From: Microbacterium invictum
GTDB taxonomy: Bacteria; Actinomycetota; Actinomycetes; Actinomycetales; Microbacteriaceae
Direction of reading: 5' to 3'
NCBI RefSeq assembly: GCF_014197265.1
Contig: NZ_JACIFH010000001.1
Coordinates: forward strand, 1,426,001-1,490,000
Length of the DNA: 64,000 bases
The notes under the pieces are model-generated. The model searched no databases and was not told where the DNA came from. It worked only from the letters and a program-made list of their open reading frames with translations. The first letter of the stretch is position 1. Each line of letters begins with the position of its first letter. A program made the position numbers and the translations under genes. Positions 1 through 8,706 of the stretch are shown here, one piece after another.

Positions 1-468
1 GAGCTCGGCGTCATCATCGGCGCTCCCGCGCGTGACGTCACCGAGGAGAACGCCCTCGACCACGTGTGGGGCTACACGGTCGTCAACGACATCACCGCCC
101 GCGACATCCAGTTCTCCGAAGCGCAGTGGTCGCGCTGCAAGTCGTTCGACGGGTTCACCCCGACCGGCCCGTTCGTGGTCACCGCGGATGAGATCGCCGA
201 TCCCCAGGATCTGCACATCTGGGCGATCGTGGACGGCCAGACCGTGCAGGACGCGAACACGGGGCAGATGATCCGCTCGGTCGCGACGCTCGTCGCGCAC
301 CTGTCGCAGTCGGCGACGCTGCTGCCGGGCACGCTGATCTCCACCGGCAGCCCGGGCGGAGCCGGCTACTCGCGCGACCCGCAGATCTTCCTGCGCGACC
401 GCTCGACCGTGACGGTCGGGATCGACGGCATCGGTCAGCTGACGACGCATTGCCGTATCGACGGCTGA
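1..468 (+). CDS. Fumarylacetoacetate hydrolase family protein, C-terminal part
   Basis: The last 155 residues of a FAH-superfamily enzyme; the start lies outside the window. Members hydrolyse or decarboxylate beta-diketo acids in aromatic catabolism (fumarylacetoacetase, HpaG-type isomerase/decarboxylase), using a divalent metal. Visible family blocks are GYTVVNDITARDIQ, then KSFDGFTPTGPFVV (lysine-x-phenylalanine-aspartate followed by proline-x-glycine-proline), and near the end TGSPGGAGYSRDP, which lines the active-site mouth. Reading is open from base 1 in this frame and stops with TGA. The exact substrate cannot be told from this part; the downstream neighbour is unrelated and convergent. 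Confidence 0.85.
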   Translation, partial: ELGVIIGAPARDVTEENALDHVWGYTVVNDITARDIQFSEAQWSRCKSFDGFTPTGPFVVTADEIADPQDLHIWAIVDGQTVQDANTGQMIRSVATLVAHLSQSATLLPGTLISTGSPGGAGYSRDPQIFLRDRSTVTVGIDGIGQLTTHCRIDG

Positions 469-523
469 AAAGCGGAACGGCGGCGGATGCCGGAGCACCC
501 ACCGCCGCTCGATGAGGTTCGGA

Positions 524-1045
524 TCAGCGTCCGGCCTGGTTCAGCACCTCTTCGCACGACAGCTGCTGGCCCCACACCTCGATGTAGCCGGTGCCGCCGT
601 TCGCGATGCACGCCTCGACCTGCGAGTTGATGTCACCGACGGCGCTGGCGAAAAGGGTGAAGACCACAATGCCGACGATCACGCCGAGCACGATCAGCAC
701 CGAACTCACGATGATCGCGGCGAGCGCCATGCCGTTCTTCTGACCGGCCTTCTTGCTCTGGACGAGCGCGACGATGCCGAGGATCAGACCGACCAGCTGC
801 AGGCCGATGGGAACGATCGCGAGGATGAGCGCCACGATGCCCATCGTCTTGCCGGGGTTGACCGGCTGCGGCGCGCCGTAACCCTCGGTCGGATAGGCAG
901 GCGCCGCATACGCGGGAGCCGCACCGGGCTGCTCGGGGGCCGAAGCGCCGTAAGCCGGCGCCTGATACGAGGCCGGGTCGCCTGCGGGGGGCTGGTATGC
1001 GGGCGGCTGGTCGCCGGACGGCGTGGGGTTCTGGGGGTCGGTCAT
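524..1045 (-). CDS. DUF4190-type small membrane protein with proline-rich N-terminus
   Basis: A 173-residue protein. The first about 75 residues are rich in Pro, Ala, Tyr and Gln, low complexity and presumably cytoplasmic. Two hydrophobic segments follow (around GIVALILAIVPIGLQLVGLILGIVAL and GMALAAIIVSSVLIVLGVI, given here only to show position) separated by a short basic loop with QSKKAGQKNG, the DUF4190 pattern. The C-terminus has a short extracytoplasmic tail with two cysteines. I chose the ATG at 1045 because AGGAGG lies five bases before it; an upstream in-frame start has no such site. Role unknown; similar proteins are common in actinobacteria and are often guessed to interact with the cell envelope. 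Confidence 0.7.
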   Translation of the reverse strand: MTDPQNPTPSGDQPPAYQPPAGDPASYQAPAYGASAPEQPGAAPAYAAPAYPTEGYGAPQPVNPGKTMGIVALILAIVPIGLQLVGLILGIVALVQSKKAGQKNGMALAAIIVSSVLIVLGVIVGIVVFTLFASAVGDINSQVEACIANGGTGYIEVWGQQLSCEEVLNQAGR

Positions 1046-1129
1046 GAGGCCTCCTAAGTCGTGCACGGGTGATCCCGGCAGTGCGAAACTAGCCGATCAT
1101 GCGGTTGCGGCGCAGTATGCGCGCCGCAA

Positions 1130-2584
1130 TCAGCTCTCGACGACGTTCTCGGCGGGCTGAACGATGGGGATCGCCTGGGTGATCGCCTCGAGGCCCGACA
1201 GACGCGCAGGCGAGAGCTGCTTGTCGACCTCTTCGCGGCTCATGAGTCCCGCCTCGACGACGAGGTCGCCGACGTTGCGGTGCGTCAGCAGCGCGGTCTT
1301 GGCCAGTGCCGCCGAGGCGGCGTAGCCGAGGAACGGGGTCAATGCCGTGACGACGCCGACCGACGAGCCGACCATCGCGCCCAGCCGCTCGCGGTTCGCG
1401 GTGATGCCGTCGACGCAGTTGACGCGCAGGGTCCTCATGCCGCGCCGCATCCAGGTGATCGACTGGAAGATGGAGTGGGCGATGACCGGCTCGAACGCGT
1501 TCAACTGAAGCTGGCCGGCCTCGACGGCCATCGTCACCGTCATGTCGGCGCCGACGACGGCGAACGCCACCTGGTTGACGACCTCGGGGATGACGGGATT
1601 CACCTTGCCGGGCATGATGCTGGAGCCCGCCTGCTGCGCCGGCAGGTTGATCTCGCCGAACCCTGCCTGAGGCCCGCTGGAGAGCAGCCGCAGGTCGTTG
1701 CATATCTTGGAGAGCTTGATCGCGTTGCGCTTGAGCGACGATGAGAACGACATGAACGATCCGGTGTCGCTGGTGGCTTCGACGAGGTCATCGGCGGTGG
1801 CGAGGTCGAGCCCGGTGATCTCGCGCAGATGGTGAAGCACGCGAGGGGCATACGCGGCGTGGGTGGTGATGCCGGTGCCGATGGCGGTGGCGCCCATGTT
1901 GATCTCGTACAGGAGGTACGCGTTCTCGGTGAGCCGCTGGTGGTCGTAGCCGAGAGTCGTCGCGAACCCGTGGAACTCCTGCCCGAGGGTCATCGGCACG
2001 GCATCCTGCAGCTGCGTGCGCCCGATCTTGAGGACATCGTGGAATTCGACTGCCTTGCGCAGGAAGGACTGCTTGAGCAGGTCGAGTTCCTCGAGCAGAG
2101 TCCTCAGATCCAGGCCGAGTCCTACCTTCACCGCGGTGGGATAGACGTCGTTGGTCGACTGGCTGCGGTTGGTGTGGTCGATCGGCGACAGGAACGCGTA
2201 GTCGCCCTTCTCGCGGCCGGCGAGTTCGAGCGCGATGTTGGTGATGACCTCGTTCGCGTTCATGTTGGTCGAGGTCCCCGCCCCGCCCTGGATCACCCCG
2301 ACGACGAACTGGTCGTGGAACTCACCGTCGATCACCTTCTGCGACGCGCGGTCGATGAGGTCCGCCCGCTCGGGGTCGAGGACCCCGATCTCGCGATTGG
2401 CTCGGGCCGAGGCCTGCTTGACCATCGCGAGAGCGACGACGAGGTCGCGGTAGACCGAGATCGGTCGCTGCGAGATCGGGAAGTTGTCGAGTGCCCGAGC
2501 GGTATGGATGCCCCAATAGGCATCGGCGGGGATCTCCTTCGAGCCCAGCGAGTCGGTCTCCGTGCGCGTCATTGCGTCAGCCAT
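1130..2584 (-). CDS. aspA: Aspartate ammonia-lyase
   Basis: Cytoplasmic enzyme converting L-aspartate to fumarate and ammonia, linking amino-acid nitrogen to the TCA cycle. The 484 residues match the family length. The start TRTETDSLG-x-KEIPADAYWGIHTARA is diagnostic for AspA/FumC relatives, and the superfamily signature GSSIMPGKVNP, which carries the catalytic serine loop, is intact. Further conserved blocks are TSTNMNANEV and GRTQLQDAVPMTLGQE. The aspartase-like N-terminus and QSTNDVYPTA motif favour AspA over fumarase C, although that distinction is not absolute. The ATG at 2584 has AAGGA about ten bases upstream; a GTG 27 bases further up is also possible. It appears to be transcribed alone. 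Confidence 0.9.
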   Translation of the reverse strand: MADAMTRTETDSLGSKEIPADAYWGIHTARALDNFPISQRPISVYRDLVVALAMVKQASARANREIGVLDPERADLIDRASQKVIDGEFHDQFVVGVIQGGAGTSTNMNANEVITNIALELAGREKGDYAFLSPIDHTNRSQSTNDVYPTAVKVGLGLDLRTLLEELDLLKQSFLRKAVEFHDVLKIGRTQLQDAVPMTLGQEFHGFATTLGYDHQRLTENAYLLYEINMGATAIGTGITTHAAYAPRVLHHLREITGLDLATADDLVEATSDTGSFMSFSSSLKRNAIKLSKICNDLRLLSSGPQAGFGEINLPAQQAGSSIMPGKVNPVIPEVVNQVAFAVVGADMTVTMAVEAGQLQLNAFEPVIAHSIFQSITWMRRGMRTLRVNCVDGITANRERLGAMVGSSVGVVTALTPFLGYAASAALAKTALLTHRNVGDLVVEAGLMSREEVDKQLSPARLSGLEAITQAIPIVQPAENVVES

Positions 2585-2668
2585 GTGTCTGCAGTCCTTG
2601 TGGGTCGTCACAGTGCGGGTGGGTGTCCGTCCAGCCTACTGCCGGACACCGCCGAGCGCCGGGTCGGC

Positions 2669-3568
2669 TCAGCGCTTGCGCGAGAACGCCTCGAGCCGCT
2701 CGTCGGGCGTCAGGCGCGCCATCGCAGCCACCCATTCGGCCGTGAAGTACTCCCCCGTCGGCGCTTCGACCACCGGGACCACCGTCGAGGTGATGGTGTC
2801 GTCGTACACGTGGACCAGGTGGAACGACTGCCCGGCATCCATCCCGTTGACAGCCACCGCGGGCCGCTGCAGATTCATCGTGTAGCAGGTGGCCGCGGCG
2901 ACGCTCACCGGCACCCCGGCGAAGGTCCCGGTCATCGAGTAGTGCAGGTGCCCGGCGAGAATACCGCGCACGTCGCTGCCGGCGATGACGTCGGCCAGGG
3001 CGTCTTGGTGCCGCAGCTCAAGGATGTCGAACAGCGGCAGGTGGCTCGGCAGCGGCGGGTGGTGGAGGGCCAGGATCGTGCCGAGGGGCGCAGGCTCGGC
3101 GAGGACCTCGCGCAGCCAGTCGAGCTGACTCTGGTCGAGGTCGCCGTGGTGCCAACCGGGAACGCTGGAGTCGAGGGAGATCAGGCGCAGGCCCTGCAGG
3201 TCCCAGACACCGGTGACGGGCTCGGGTGTGGGCGCGCCGCTGAGCAGGCCTTCACGCAGCGCGGGCCGCTCGTCGTGGTTGCCGGCGACCCACACAACCG
3301 GCGCGCCGAGGCGCTCGGCGAACGGCTCGACCGCCGACCGCAGCGCCGCGTACGCCTCGGGCTCGCCCAGGTCGGTGAGGTCACCAGTGAAGACGAGGGC
3401 ATGGGGGCGGATGCCGGTGCGCTCGACCGCGGTCAGTGCGGCGGTGAGGTTCGCGGCAGTGTCGTAGACGCCGCCCAGCGGTGCGTTGCCCGCCATCAGG
3501 TGCGTGTCGCTGAGGTGGACGATCACCCGCTGCGCGGGCGGGTGCTGACCGAACTGCACGGCATCCAT
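2669..3568 (-). CDS. Calcineurin-like metallophosphoesterase (3',5'-cAMP phosphodiesterase CpdA/Icc type)
   Basis: A 299-residue binuclear metal phosphoesterase. The ordered metal ligands are all present: HLSDTHL near residue 20, GDLTD, GNHDE, the histidine in LALHHPPLP, and GHLHYS. This set and the length match the Icc/CpdA/Rv0805 class that hydrolyses cyclic nucleotides, but some members act on other phosphodiesters, so the substrate is inference. The ATG at 3568 is preferred: a TAGGCT -10 element lies seven bases upstream, which makes the message leaderless; a GTG six bases earlier would be too close to that element. It follows the small membrane gene in the same direction but with its own promoter. 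Confidence 0.8.
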   Translation of the reverse strand: MDAVQFGQHPPAQRVIVHLSDTHLMAGNAPLGGVYDTAANLTAALTAVERTGIRPHALVFTGDLTDLGEPEAYAALRSAVEPFAERLGAPVVWVAGNHDERPALREGLLSGAPTPEPVTGVWDLQGLRLISLDSSVPGWHHGDLDQSQLDWLREVLAEPAPLGTILALHHPPLPSHLPLFDILELRHQDALADVIAGSDVRGILAGHLHYSMTGTFAGVPVSVAAATCYTMNLQRPAVAVNGMDAGQSFHLVHVYDDTITSTVVPVVEAPTGEYFTAEWVAAMARLTPDERLEAFSRKR

Positions 3569-3575
3569 GAGCACA

Positions 3576-3581
3576 AGCCTA
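3576..3581 (-). promoter_or_regulatory. -10 element of leaderless metallophosphoesterase mRNA
   Basis: TAGGCT on the minus strand, seven bases before the ATG; fits the actinobacterial TANNNT leaderless pattern. No clear -35 was seen. Confidence 0.55.
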
Positions 3582-3610
3582 TGGGCGGGTGGCGACGTCG
3601 GCGGTGCCGC

Positions 3611-3946
3611 TCAGTGGTTGAAGACGATCAGCAGCAGGCCGCCGAGCACGGCGGCGGCGCAGACGGCGAAACTCGCGTAGGCGCCGACCAGCGAGAGGCG
3701 CTTCTGGAACTCGGTGAGCGGGCTCTTCCGGGCCGCCTTCGCCGCGGCCTTGGCCGCGCGACGCGCTTCCTTCTCGGTGATCACGGTGATCGCGTCGGTG
3801 AACTCCGCCGGCGCGACGACCGGCGCGCGGCCGGCGCGCACCAGCAGCCGCAGGCCGATGGCGTAGAAGGTGACGACGATCGCCGCGGCCAGCAGCGCAG
3901 CGCAGGCCACCTGGACGAACGCGAACCAGTCGATCTGGATACTCAT
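3611..3946 (-). CDS. Small membrane protein coupled to PiT transporter
   Basis: A 111-residue protein with two predicted membrane helices, near residues 8-35 and 83-110, and a basic Ala/Lys-rich cytoplasmic loop between them (KEARRAAKAAAKAARK). Its ATG overlaps the stop codon of the phosphate transporter (ATGA), so it is co-translated with it. I do not recognise a named family. The context suggests an accessory or stabilising partner of the transporter, but nothing in the sequence proves that. Confidence 0.65.
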   Translation of the reverse strand: MSIQIDWFAFVQVACAALLAAAIVVTFYAIGLRLLVRAGRAPVVAPAEFTDAITVITEKEARRAAKAAAKAARKSPLTEFQKRLSLVGAYASFAVCAAAVLGGLLLIVFNH

Positions 3947-5283
3947 CGGTCGGCATCCTTCCCGGTGCGCGTGGTGTCTTTGACCGCCTTCTGCTGGGTC
4001 TTCGCCGCGCGGGCCGCGGCCTTCGACTTCGCTTTGGCCTCAGCCTTGGCCTTGGCTTCCGCTTCGGCGCGGACGCGCGCCTCTTCACGCAGGATGGCGC
4101 GCTGGCGTCGCGTGGGCGGCGGGTTGCGTTTCACCTTGACGGCACGGCCGGACTCGGCGACGTCGGCCATCGCGTTGCCGGCCGTGACCTGGTTGCGGCG
4201 CGAACGGATGAAGATGGCCAGCACGACGATGACCGCAAGCGCCGCGCCGATGAGGACGCCGACCAGCTGGCCGAACCAGACCACCAGCAGCGCGGCCAGC
4301 GCGCCGACGGCGCCGGCGGCCGGGAGGGTGAGCAGCCAGCCGATCATGATGCGACCCGCCGTGCGCCAGCGCACCTTCGACCCGCGCCGGCCGAGGCCGG
4401 AGCCGATCACCGAGCCCGAGGCGACCTGCGTCGTCGACAGCGCGAAGCCGAGAGCACTGGAGGCCAGGATCGTCGATGCCGTGGATGCTTCGGCCGAGAA
4501 CCCCTGCGCGGGCTTGACATCGGTCAAGCCCTTGCCGAGCGTGCGGATGATGCGCCACCCGCCCATGTACGTGCCGAGGGCGATCGTGAACGCACACGCG
4601 ACGATGACCCACGTCTGCGGCTCATGGTGCGCAGCGGACTGCCATCCCACGGTGATCAGCGCGAGGGTGATGACGCCCATCGTCTTCTGCGCATCGTTGG
4701 TGCCGTGCGCCAGGGCGACGAGTGAGGAGGTGAAGATCTGACCCCACCGGAAGCCATCGCGCCCGTCGGGCTTGCTGTCGTAGCGACGGGTGACCGCATA
4801 GGCGATCTTCGTCGCCGTGAACGCGATGAGCCCCGCTGTCAGCGGTGCGATCAGGGCCGGCAGCACGACCTTCGACATCACGGTGCCGAAATCGATCGCC
4901 GCGGCGCTCGCCCCGACGAGCGTCGCTCCGATCAGTCCGCCGAACAATGCGTGCGATGAGCTGGACGGCAGCCCCAGCAGCCACGTGAGCATGTTCCACG
5001 TGATCGCGCCGATGAGACCCGCGAAGATGATCGCGGGGAAGATCGCCGCCGATATCTCGTCCTCGCGGATGATGCCGCCCGAGATCGTCTTGGCCACTTC
5101 GGTGGACAGGAATGCGCCGACGAGGTTCAGTCCGGCCGCCAGGAGAACGGCGACCTTGGGCTTGAGCGCGCCCGTCGCGATGGGGGTGGCCATCGCGTTC
5201 GCGGTGTCGTGGAATCCGTTGGTGAAATCGAAGAACAGCGCCAGTGCGATGACGAGCACGACGATGAGGGCTGCGGTCTCCAC
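3943..5283 (-). CDS. PiT family inorganic phosphate transporter
   Basis: Low-affinity phosphate (metal-phosphate/H+) symporter of the cytoplasmic membrane, 446 residues, with about ten hydrophobic segments. Both inverted-repeat PiT signatures are present: NGFHDTANAMATPIATGAL near residue 22 and ALAHGTNDAQKTMGVI in the middle. After the last helix (around residue 370) the protein carries an unusual 75-residue hydrophilic tail, rich in Lys, Ala, Arg and Glu, probably helical and cytoplasmic, which classic PitA lacks. The start is GTG with GAAAG ten bases upstream. A two-unit 11-bp direct repeat resembling a PHO box lies 64-85 bp upstream, suggesting PhoP control. Confidence 0.88.
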   Translation of the reverse strand: METAALIVVLVIALALFFDFTNGFHDTANAMATPIATGALKPKVAVLLAAGLNLVGAFLSTEVAKTISGGIIREDEISAAIFPAIIFAGLIGAITWNMLTWLLGLPSSSSHALFGGLIGATLVGASAAAIDFGTVMSKVVLPALIAPLTAGLIAFTATKIAYAVTRRYDSKPDGRDGFRWGQIFTSSLVALAHGTNDAQKTMGVITLALITVGWQSAAHHEPQTWVIVACAFTIALGTYMGGWRIIRTLGKGLTDVKPAQGFSAEASTASTILASSALGFALSTTQVASGSVIGSGLGRRGSKVRWRTAGRIMIGWLLTLPAAGAVGALAALLVVWFGQLVGVLIGAALAVIVVLAIFIRSRRNQVTAGNAMADVAESGRAVKVKRNPPPTRRQRAILREEARVRAEAEAKAKAEAKAKSKAAARAAKTQQKAVKDTTRTGKDADR

Positions 5284-5346
5284 AGTTCGCTTTCAGTCGT
5301 TTTGGGTGGGGAGGATGCCGAAGAGAATCGGCGGTGCGAACGAACA

Positions 5347-5368
5347 GTTCACCGTGGGTTCATGTTCC
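5347..5368. promoter_or_regulatory. Candidate PHO box (two 11-bp direct repeats)
   Basis: Two adjacent 11-base units, GTTCACCGTGG and GTTCATGTTCC, in the divergent region before the phosphate transporter. The spacing and GTTCAC/T core match the direct-repeat units bound by actinobacterial PhoP. A weaker third unit may follow. Position fits regulation of the transporter; an effect on the divergent peptidase cannot be excluded. Confidence 0.5.
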
Positions 5369-5460
5369 GGCAACCGGACCGTTGAAATCTTCGCACATCC
5401 GACCCCGATCGCAGAACCTGGGCGACCGGTTTCAGAGCGCTTCCATAGGCGCGTGTCGCG

Positions 5461-5466
5461 TAGCGT
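5461..5466 (+). promoter_or_regulatory. -10 element of leaderless oligopeptidase mRNA
   Basis: TAGCGT ends six bases before the ATG, so transcription probably begins at or next to the start codon. Confidence 0.55.
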
Positions 5467-5472
5467 GGAGCG

Positions 5473-7581
5473 ATGACCAGCCCGGACCTCACCGCCCCTG
5501 TCGCACCCACCCGTCCGTTCACTCGCAGCCACCACGGCGACGACGTCGCCGACCACTACGAATGGCTGCGCGCGAAGGACGACGAAGTTGTGATCGCGCA
5601 TCTGAAGGACGAGAACGCCTACACCCACTCGCGGACGGCGCACCTGGCCGGGCTGCGCGAGGACATCTTCCAGGAGATGAAGCAGCGCACCCTCGAGACC
5701 GATCTCTCGGTGCCCACCCGGCGCGGGAACTGGTGGTATTACAGCCGCACCGTGGAGGGTTCGCAGTACGGCATCCACTGCCGCGCTCCCCTGGCCGACC
5801 CCGACGACTGGACTCCTCCGGAACTCACCGCCGACACCGAAATCGACGGCGAGCAGGTGATGCTCGACGGCAACGTCGAGGCGGAGGGGCACGAGTTCTT
5901 CTCGCTCGGCAGCTTCGATACCTCCACCGACGGCACGCGCCTGCTCTACGGCGTCGATCTGGCCGGCGACGAGCGCTACACGCTGCGCATCCGCGATCTG
6001 TCCACCGGCACGGACCTCGCCGACGTCGTCCCGAACACCTCGGCCGGCGCCTCCTTCTCCCCCGACGGCCGGTTCGTGGTCTACACGACCATGGACGACG
6101 CGTGGCGCCCTGACACGGTCTGGCTGCACGAAGTGGGAACGGATGCCGCGGCCGATCAGCAGCTGTTCCACGAGCCCGACGAGCGCTACTGGGTCGGCGC
6201 CGGGTTCACGCGCAGCGACAAGTACCTCATGATCGGCGTGGGTTCGTCGATCACGTCCGAGGAGTTCCTCGTCCCCGCCGACGACCTGCGCGCGCAGCCG
6301 AGGTCGGTGTGGCCGCGCCGCGAGGGGGTCGAGTATGAGTCGACCCATGCCGTCGTGGACGGCGAGGATGTGCTGTACATCCTGCACAACGACGGGGCCC
6401 TCGATTTCGAGTTGGTGCGGGTTGCGGCATCCACCCCCGACGGCGAGCGCGAGATCGTCCTCCCCCACCTGCCGGGCCGCCGACTGCTGGACATGTCGGC
6501 GTTCCGCGACTGGGGCACCGTCGCGTACCGGCGCGACGGGATCGTGCGGATGGGCTTGCTCGACTACGGCACCGGCGCGGTGCGCGAGCTGGACTTCGAC
6601 GAGCCGCTGTACACGGTGGGCGCCTCGGGCAATCCGGAGTGGGCGCCGCCGATGATCCGGCTCGGCTACGGCTCGTTCGTGACCCCGGGCACCGTCTACG
6701 ACTACGTCGTGGACACTGCCGAGCTGCTGCTGCGCAAGCGTCAGCCGGTGCTCGGCGGATTCGACCCGGCCGACTACGGCCAGGAGCGGGTGTGGGCGGT
6801 CACCGAAGACGGTGTGCGCGTGCCGGTCTCGCTCGTGTGGAAGCGATCGTTCGGCGCTCCCGGCGACGGGCCGCGGCCGGTGCACCTGTACGGCTACGGA
6901 TCGTACGAGCATTCCATCGATCCGGGATTCTCGATCGCTCGGCTGTCGCTGCTGGACCGGGGGGTCGTCTTCGCCGTCGCGCACGTGCGCGGGGGCGGCG
7001 AGATGGGCAGGCAGTGGTACGAGGACGGCAAGCTGCAGTCCAAGCGCAACACGTTCACGGACTTCGTCGCCGTCGCCCGGCACCTGGTCGACGCCGGGTA
7101 CACGACGCCCGACCGGATGGTCGCCGAAGGCGGCTCGGCGGGCGGGCTGCTGATGGGCGCCGTCGCAAACCTCGCGCCGGAGCTGTTCGCCGGGATCCTC
7201 GCCGACGTGCCCTTCGTCGATGCGCTGACCACGATCCTCGACCCCTCGCTGCCGTTGACGGTCATCGAGTGGGACGAGTGGGGCGACCCGCTGCACGACG
7301 CCGGTGTCTACGAGTACATGAAGTCGTACACGCCGTACGAGAACGTGCGCGCAGGGGTGCAGTATCCGCGGATTCTCGCGGTCACCTCGCTCAACGACAC
7401 CCGGGTGCTCTACGTGGAGCCGGCCAAGTGGGTCGCGCGGCTGCGCGAGGTCGGCGCCGACGCGCTGCTCAAGTGCGAGATGGTCGCCGGGCACGGCGGC
7501 GTGAGCGGTCGGTACAACGCCTGGCACCAGCGCGCGTTCGAGCTCGCCTGGCTGCTGGACGTGCTGGGTCTCGCCGCCTGA
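5473..7581 (+). CDS. ptrB: Oligopeptidase B (S9A prolyl oligopeptidase family)
   Basis: Cytoplasmic serine peptidase of 702 residues, cleaving short peptides, in oligopeptidase B usually after basic residues. The N-terminal two thirds form the beta-propeller that excludes folded proteins; it starts with HHGDDVADHYEWLRAKDD, typical of the family. The C-terminal alpha/beta-hydrolase domain holds the catalytic triad: Ser555 in GGSAGG, Asp642 in SLNDTRV and His674 in GHGGVSGR. The block HVRGGGEMGRQWYEDGKLQSK is characteristic of PtrB rather than prolyl endopeptidase. No signal peptide is visible. A -10 element six bases before the ATG implies a leaderless transcript. Confidence 0.9.
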   Translation: MTSPDLTAPVAPTRPFTRSHHGDDVADHYEWLRAKDDEVVIAHLKDENAYTHSRTAHLAGLREDIFQEMKQRTLETDLSVPTRRGNWWYYSRTVEGSQYGIHCRAPLADPDDWTPPELTADTEIDGEQVMLDGNVEAEGHEFFSLGSFDTSTDGTRLLYGVDLAGDERYTLRIRDLSTGTDLADVVPNTSAGASFSPDGRFVVYTTMDDAWRPDTVWLHEVGTDAAADQQLFHEPDERYWVGAGFTRSDKYLMIGVGSSITSEEFLVPADDLRAQPRSVWPRREGVEYESTHAVVDGEDVLYILHNDGALDFELVRVAASTPDGEREIVLPHLPGRRLLDMSAFRDWGTVAYRRDGIVRMGLLDYGTGAVRELDFDEPLYTVGASGNPEWAPPMIRLGYGSFVTPGTVYDYVVDTAELLLRKRQPVLGGFDPADYGQERVWAVTEDGVRVPVSLVWKRSFGAPGDGPRPVHLYGYGSYEHSIDPGFSIARLSLLDRGVVFAVAHVRGGGEMGRQWYEDGKLQSKRNTFTDFVAVARHLVDAGYTTPDRMVAEGGSAGGLLMGAVANLAPELFAGILADVPFVDALTTILDPSLPLTVIEWDEWGDPLHDAGVYEYMKSYTPYENVRAGVQYPRILAVTSLNDTRVLYVEPAKWVARLREVGADALLKCEMVAGHGGVSGRYNAWHQRAFELAWLLDVLGLAA

Positions 7582-7647
7582 GCCTGGGCGTGGTCCGGTG
7601 CCTCTTGGCGCCACCCCCGGCATCCCCTCCCCTCAGTCACGGAGACA

Positions 7648-7707
7648 GGAGAAGTCACCGGCACAGGACATGTGATCGATAACACCTCCTGTGCTCGCGA
7701 TTTCTCC
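7648..7707. repeat. Palindromic element copy A (21-18-21)
   Basis: Left arm 7648-7668 and right arm 7687-7707 are inverted copies (17 of 21 positions pair), separated by an 18-base spacer. Each arm reads GGAGAA-R-TC at one end and CACAGGA at the other. It lies between the convergent peptidase and DUF559 genes. Two more copies with identical arm and spacer lengths occur at 8853-8912 and 35677-35736. Confidence 0.8.
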
Positions 7708-7734
7708 TCTCTGAGGGAGTTGCCGGCCGCCGCG

Positions 7735-8586
7735 TCACCGGCGGGCGGGCGCGAGGTGGAGACCCTGGGCCATCGCGGTGGCCACGGTCGTGAGGACCTC
7801 ATCGGCGCAGAAGAGCACCTGGTAGTAGTCGAACCGGAGCACCGTGTATCCGAGCAGCACCAGGCGGGCGTCGGCGCGAAGGTCGCGGCGGCGATCGGCG
7901 GCCTGGTGGTGGGCGAACCCGTCGAGCTGGACCACCAGCGTCTCGCCCACGAGCGCGTCGACCGGATGCCCGTCGATCCACACCTGCTGCCGAACCGAGA
8001 CACCGATCGATCTCATCAGGTGCGCGAAGCGGGTCTCCAGCCCCGAATCGGACAGGTCCGACGCCACCTTCGCCAGCATGCGAGCCCGCGTGCTGCGCCA
8101 GGCGACCCGTTCGAGGACCTGCGCCGACACCCGCCCCTGGCGGATCGCCGATTCCCAGACGCTGAGTGCGTCGATCACGGCGACACAGCGAGCGGCGTGG
8201 AACAGGACGTTGATGACCGGATCTGCGACCTCGCTCGCACCGACGGGCATGGGGCCACGTGACCAGTGCAGCCGCAGTCCCGCAGAGTCGATTCCCGACG
8301 CGGTGGGCGGCAGCGCCAGGTGGAGGTGTTCGTGGGAGGGAGTCCACAAGTTCAGTCGCTGGGCCCCGGTCAGACAGGTGACTCGCCCGCCCGCTTGGGC
8401 TGCGCGGCGGAGCTCAGGGTCCGCATCCGGCGTCGCGAGCCAGGACCGTCGCACCCACCGCACCGCGCCCGCCGCGAGCGCCGAACGGATGCCGTGTGTG
8501 GTGAACCCGGCGGCGCGGAGCGGTTGAGTGTGTGCGACGCCACCGCGAGCGGCGAGCCAGGTGCGCATCTCCTCGATCGTCCGCAT
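7735..8586 (-). CDS. AbiEi-like winged-helix plus DUF559 endonuclease-fold protein
   Basis: A 283-residue protein. The N-terminal half (MRTIEEMRTWLAARGGVAHTQPLRAAG) resembles the winged-helix domain of AbiEi-type antitoxins. The C-terminal 110 residues match DUF559, a VSR/PD-(D/E)XK nuclease relative: HPVDALVGETLVVQLDG supplies the Asp and Gln-x-Asp active-site pair, followed by HH, an RD-rich helix and GYTVLRFDY. The active-site pattern looks intact. I chose the ATG at 8586; a longer reading has no family match upstream. No AbiEii toxin is next to it. It is bracketed by repeat copies A and B. Such stand-alone genes are widespread in Microbacteriaceae with no established role. Confidence 0.75.
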   Translation of the reverse strand: MRTIEEMRTWLAARGGVAHTQPLRAAGFTTHGIRSALAAGAVRWVRRSWLATPDADPELRRAAQAGGRVTCLTGAQRLNLWTPSHEHLHLALPPTASGIDSAGLRLHWSRGPMPVGASEVADPVINVLFHAARCVAVIDALSVWESAIRQGRVSAQVLERVAWRSTRARMLAKVASDLSDSGLETRFAHLMRSIGVSVRQQVWIDGHPVDALVGETLVVQLDGFAHHQAADRRRDLRADARLVLLGYTVLRFDYYQVLFCADEVLTTVATAMAQGLHLAPARR

Positions 8587-8706
8587 GGCGCCCAGCCTGG
8601 TCGCTGTTTCACCCCGGTCGCACCGCGAGCGGCCGATCTGTGGATGGATCTGACATCCATCCACCTGTGCAGGAAGCTTCGCGCCCCGGCCAGCGCGTCG
8701 CCGGTG

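Noticed and set aside
1829..4741. A 970-codon open frame antisense to aspA, the phosphoesterase and the transporter
   Set aside because: Composition is Arg/Gly/Val-rich shadow of GC-rich genes on the other strand; real genes there have clear motifs.
5293..7623. Long antisense frame over the oligopeptidase
   Set aside because: No motif; mirrors the third-position GC of the peptidase gene.
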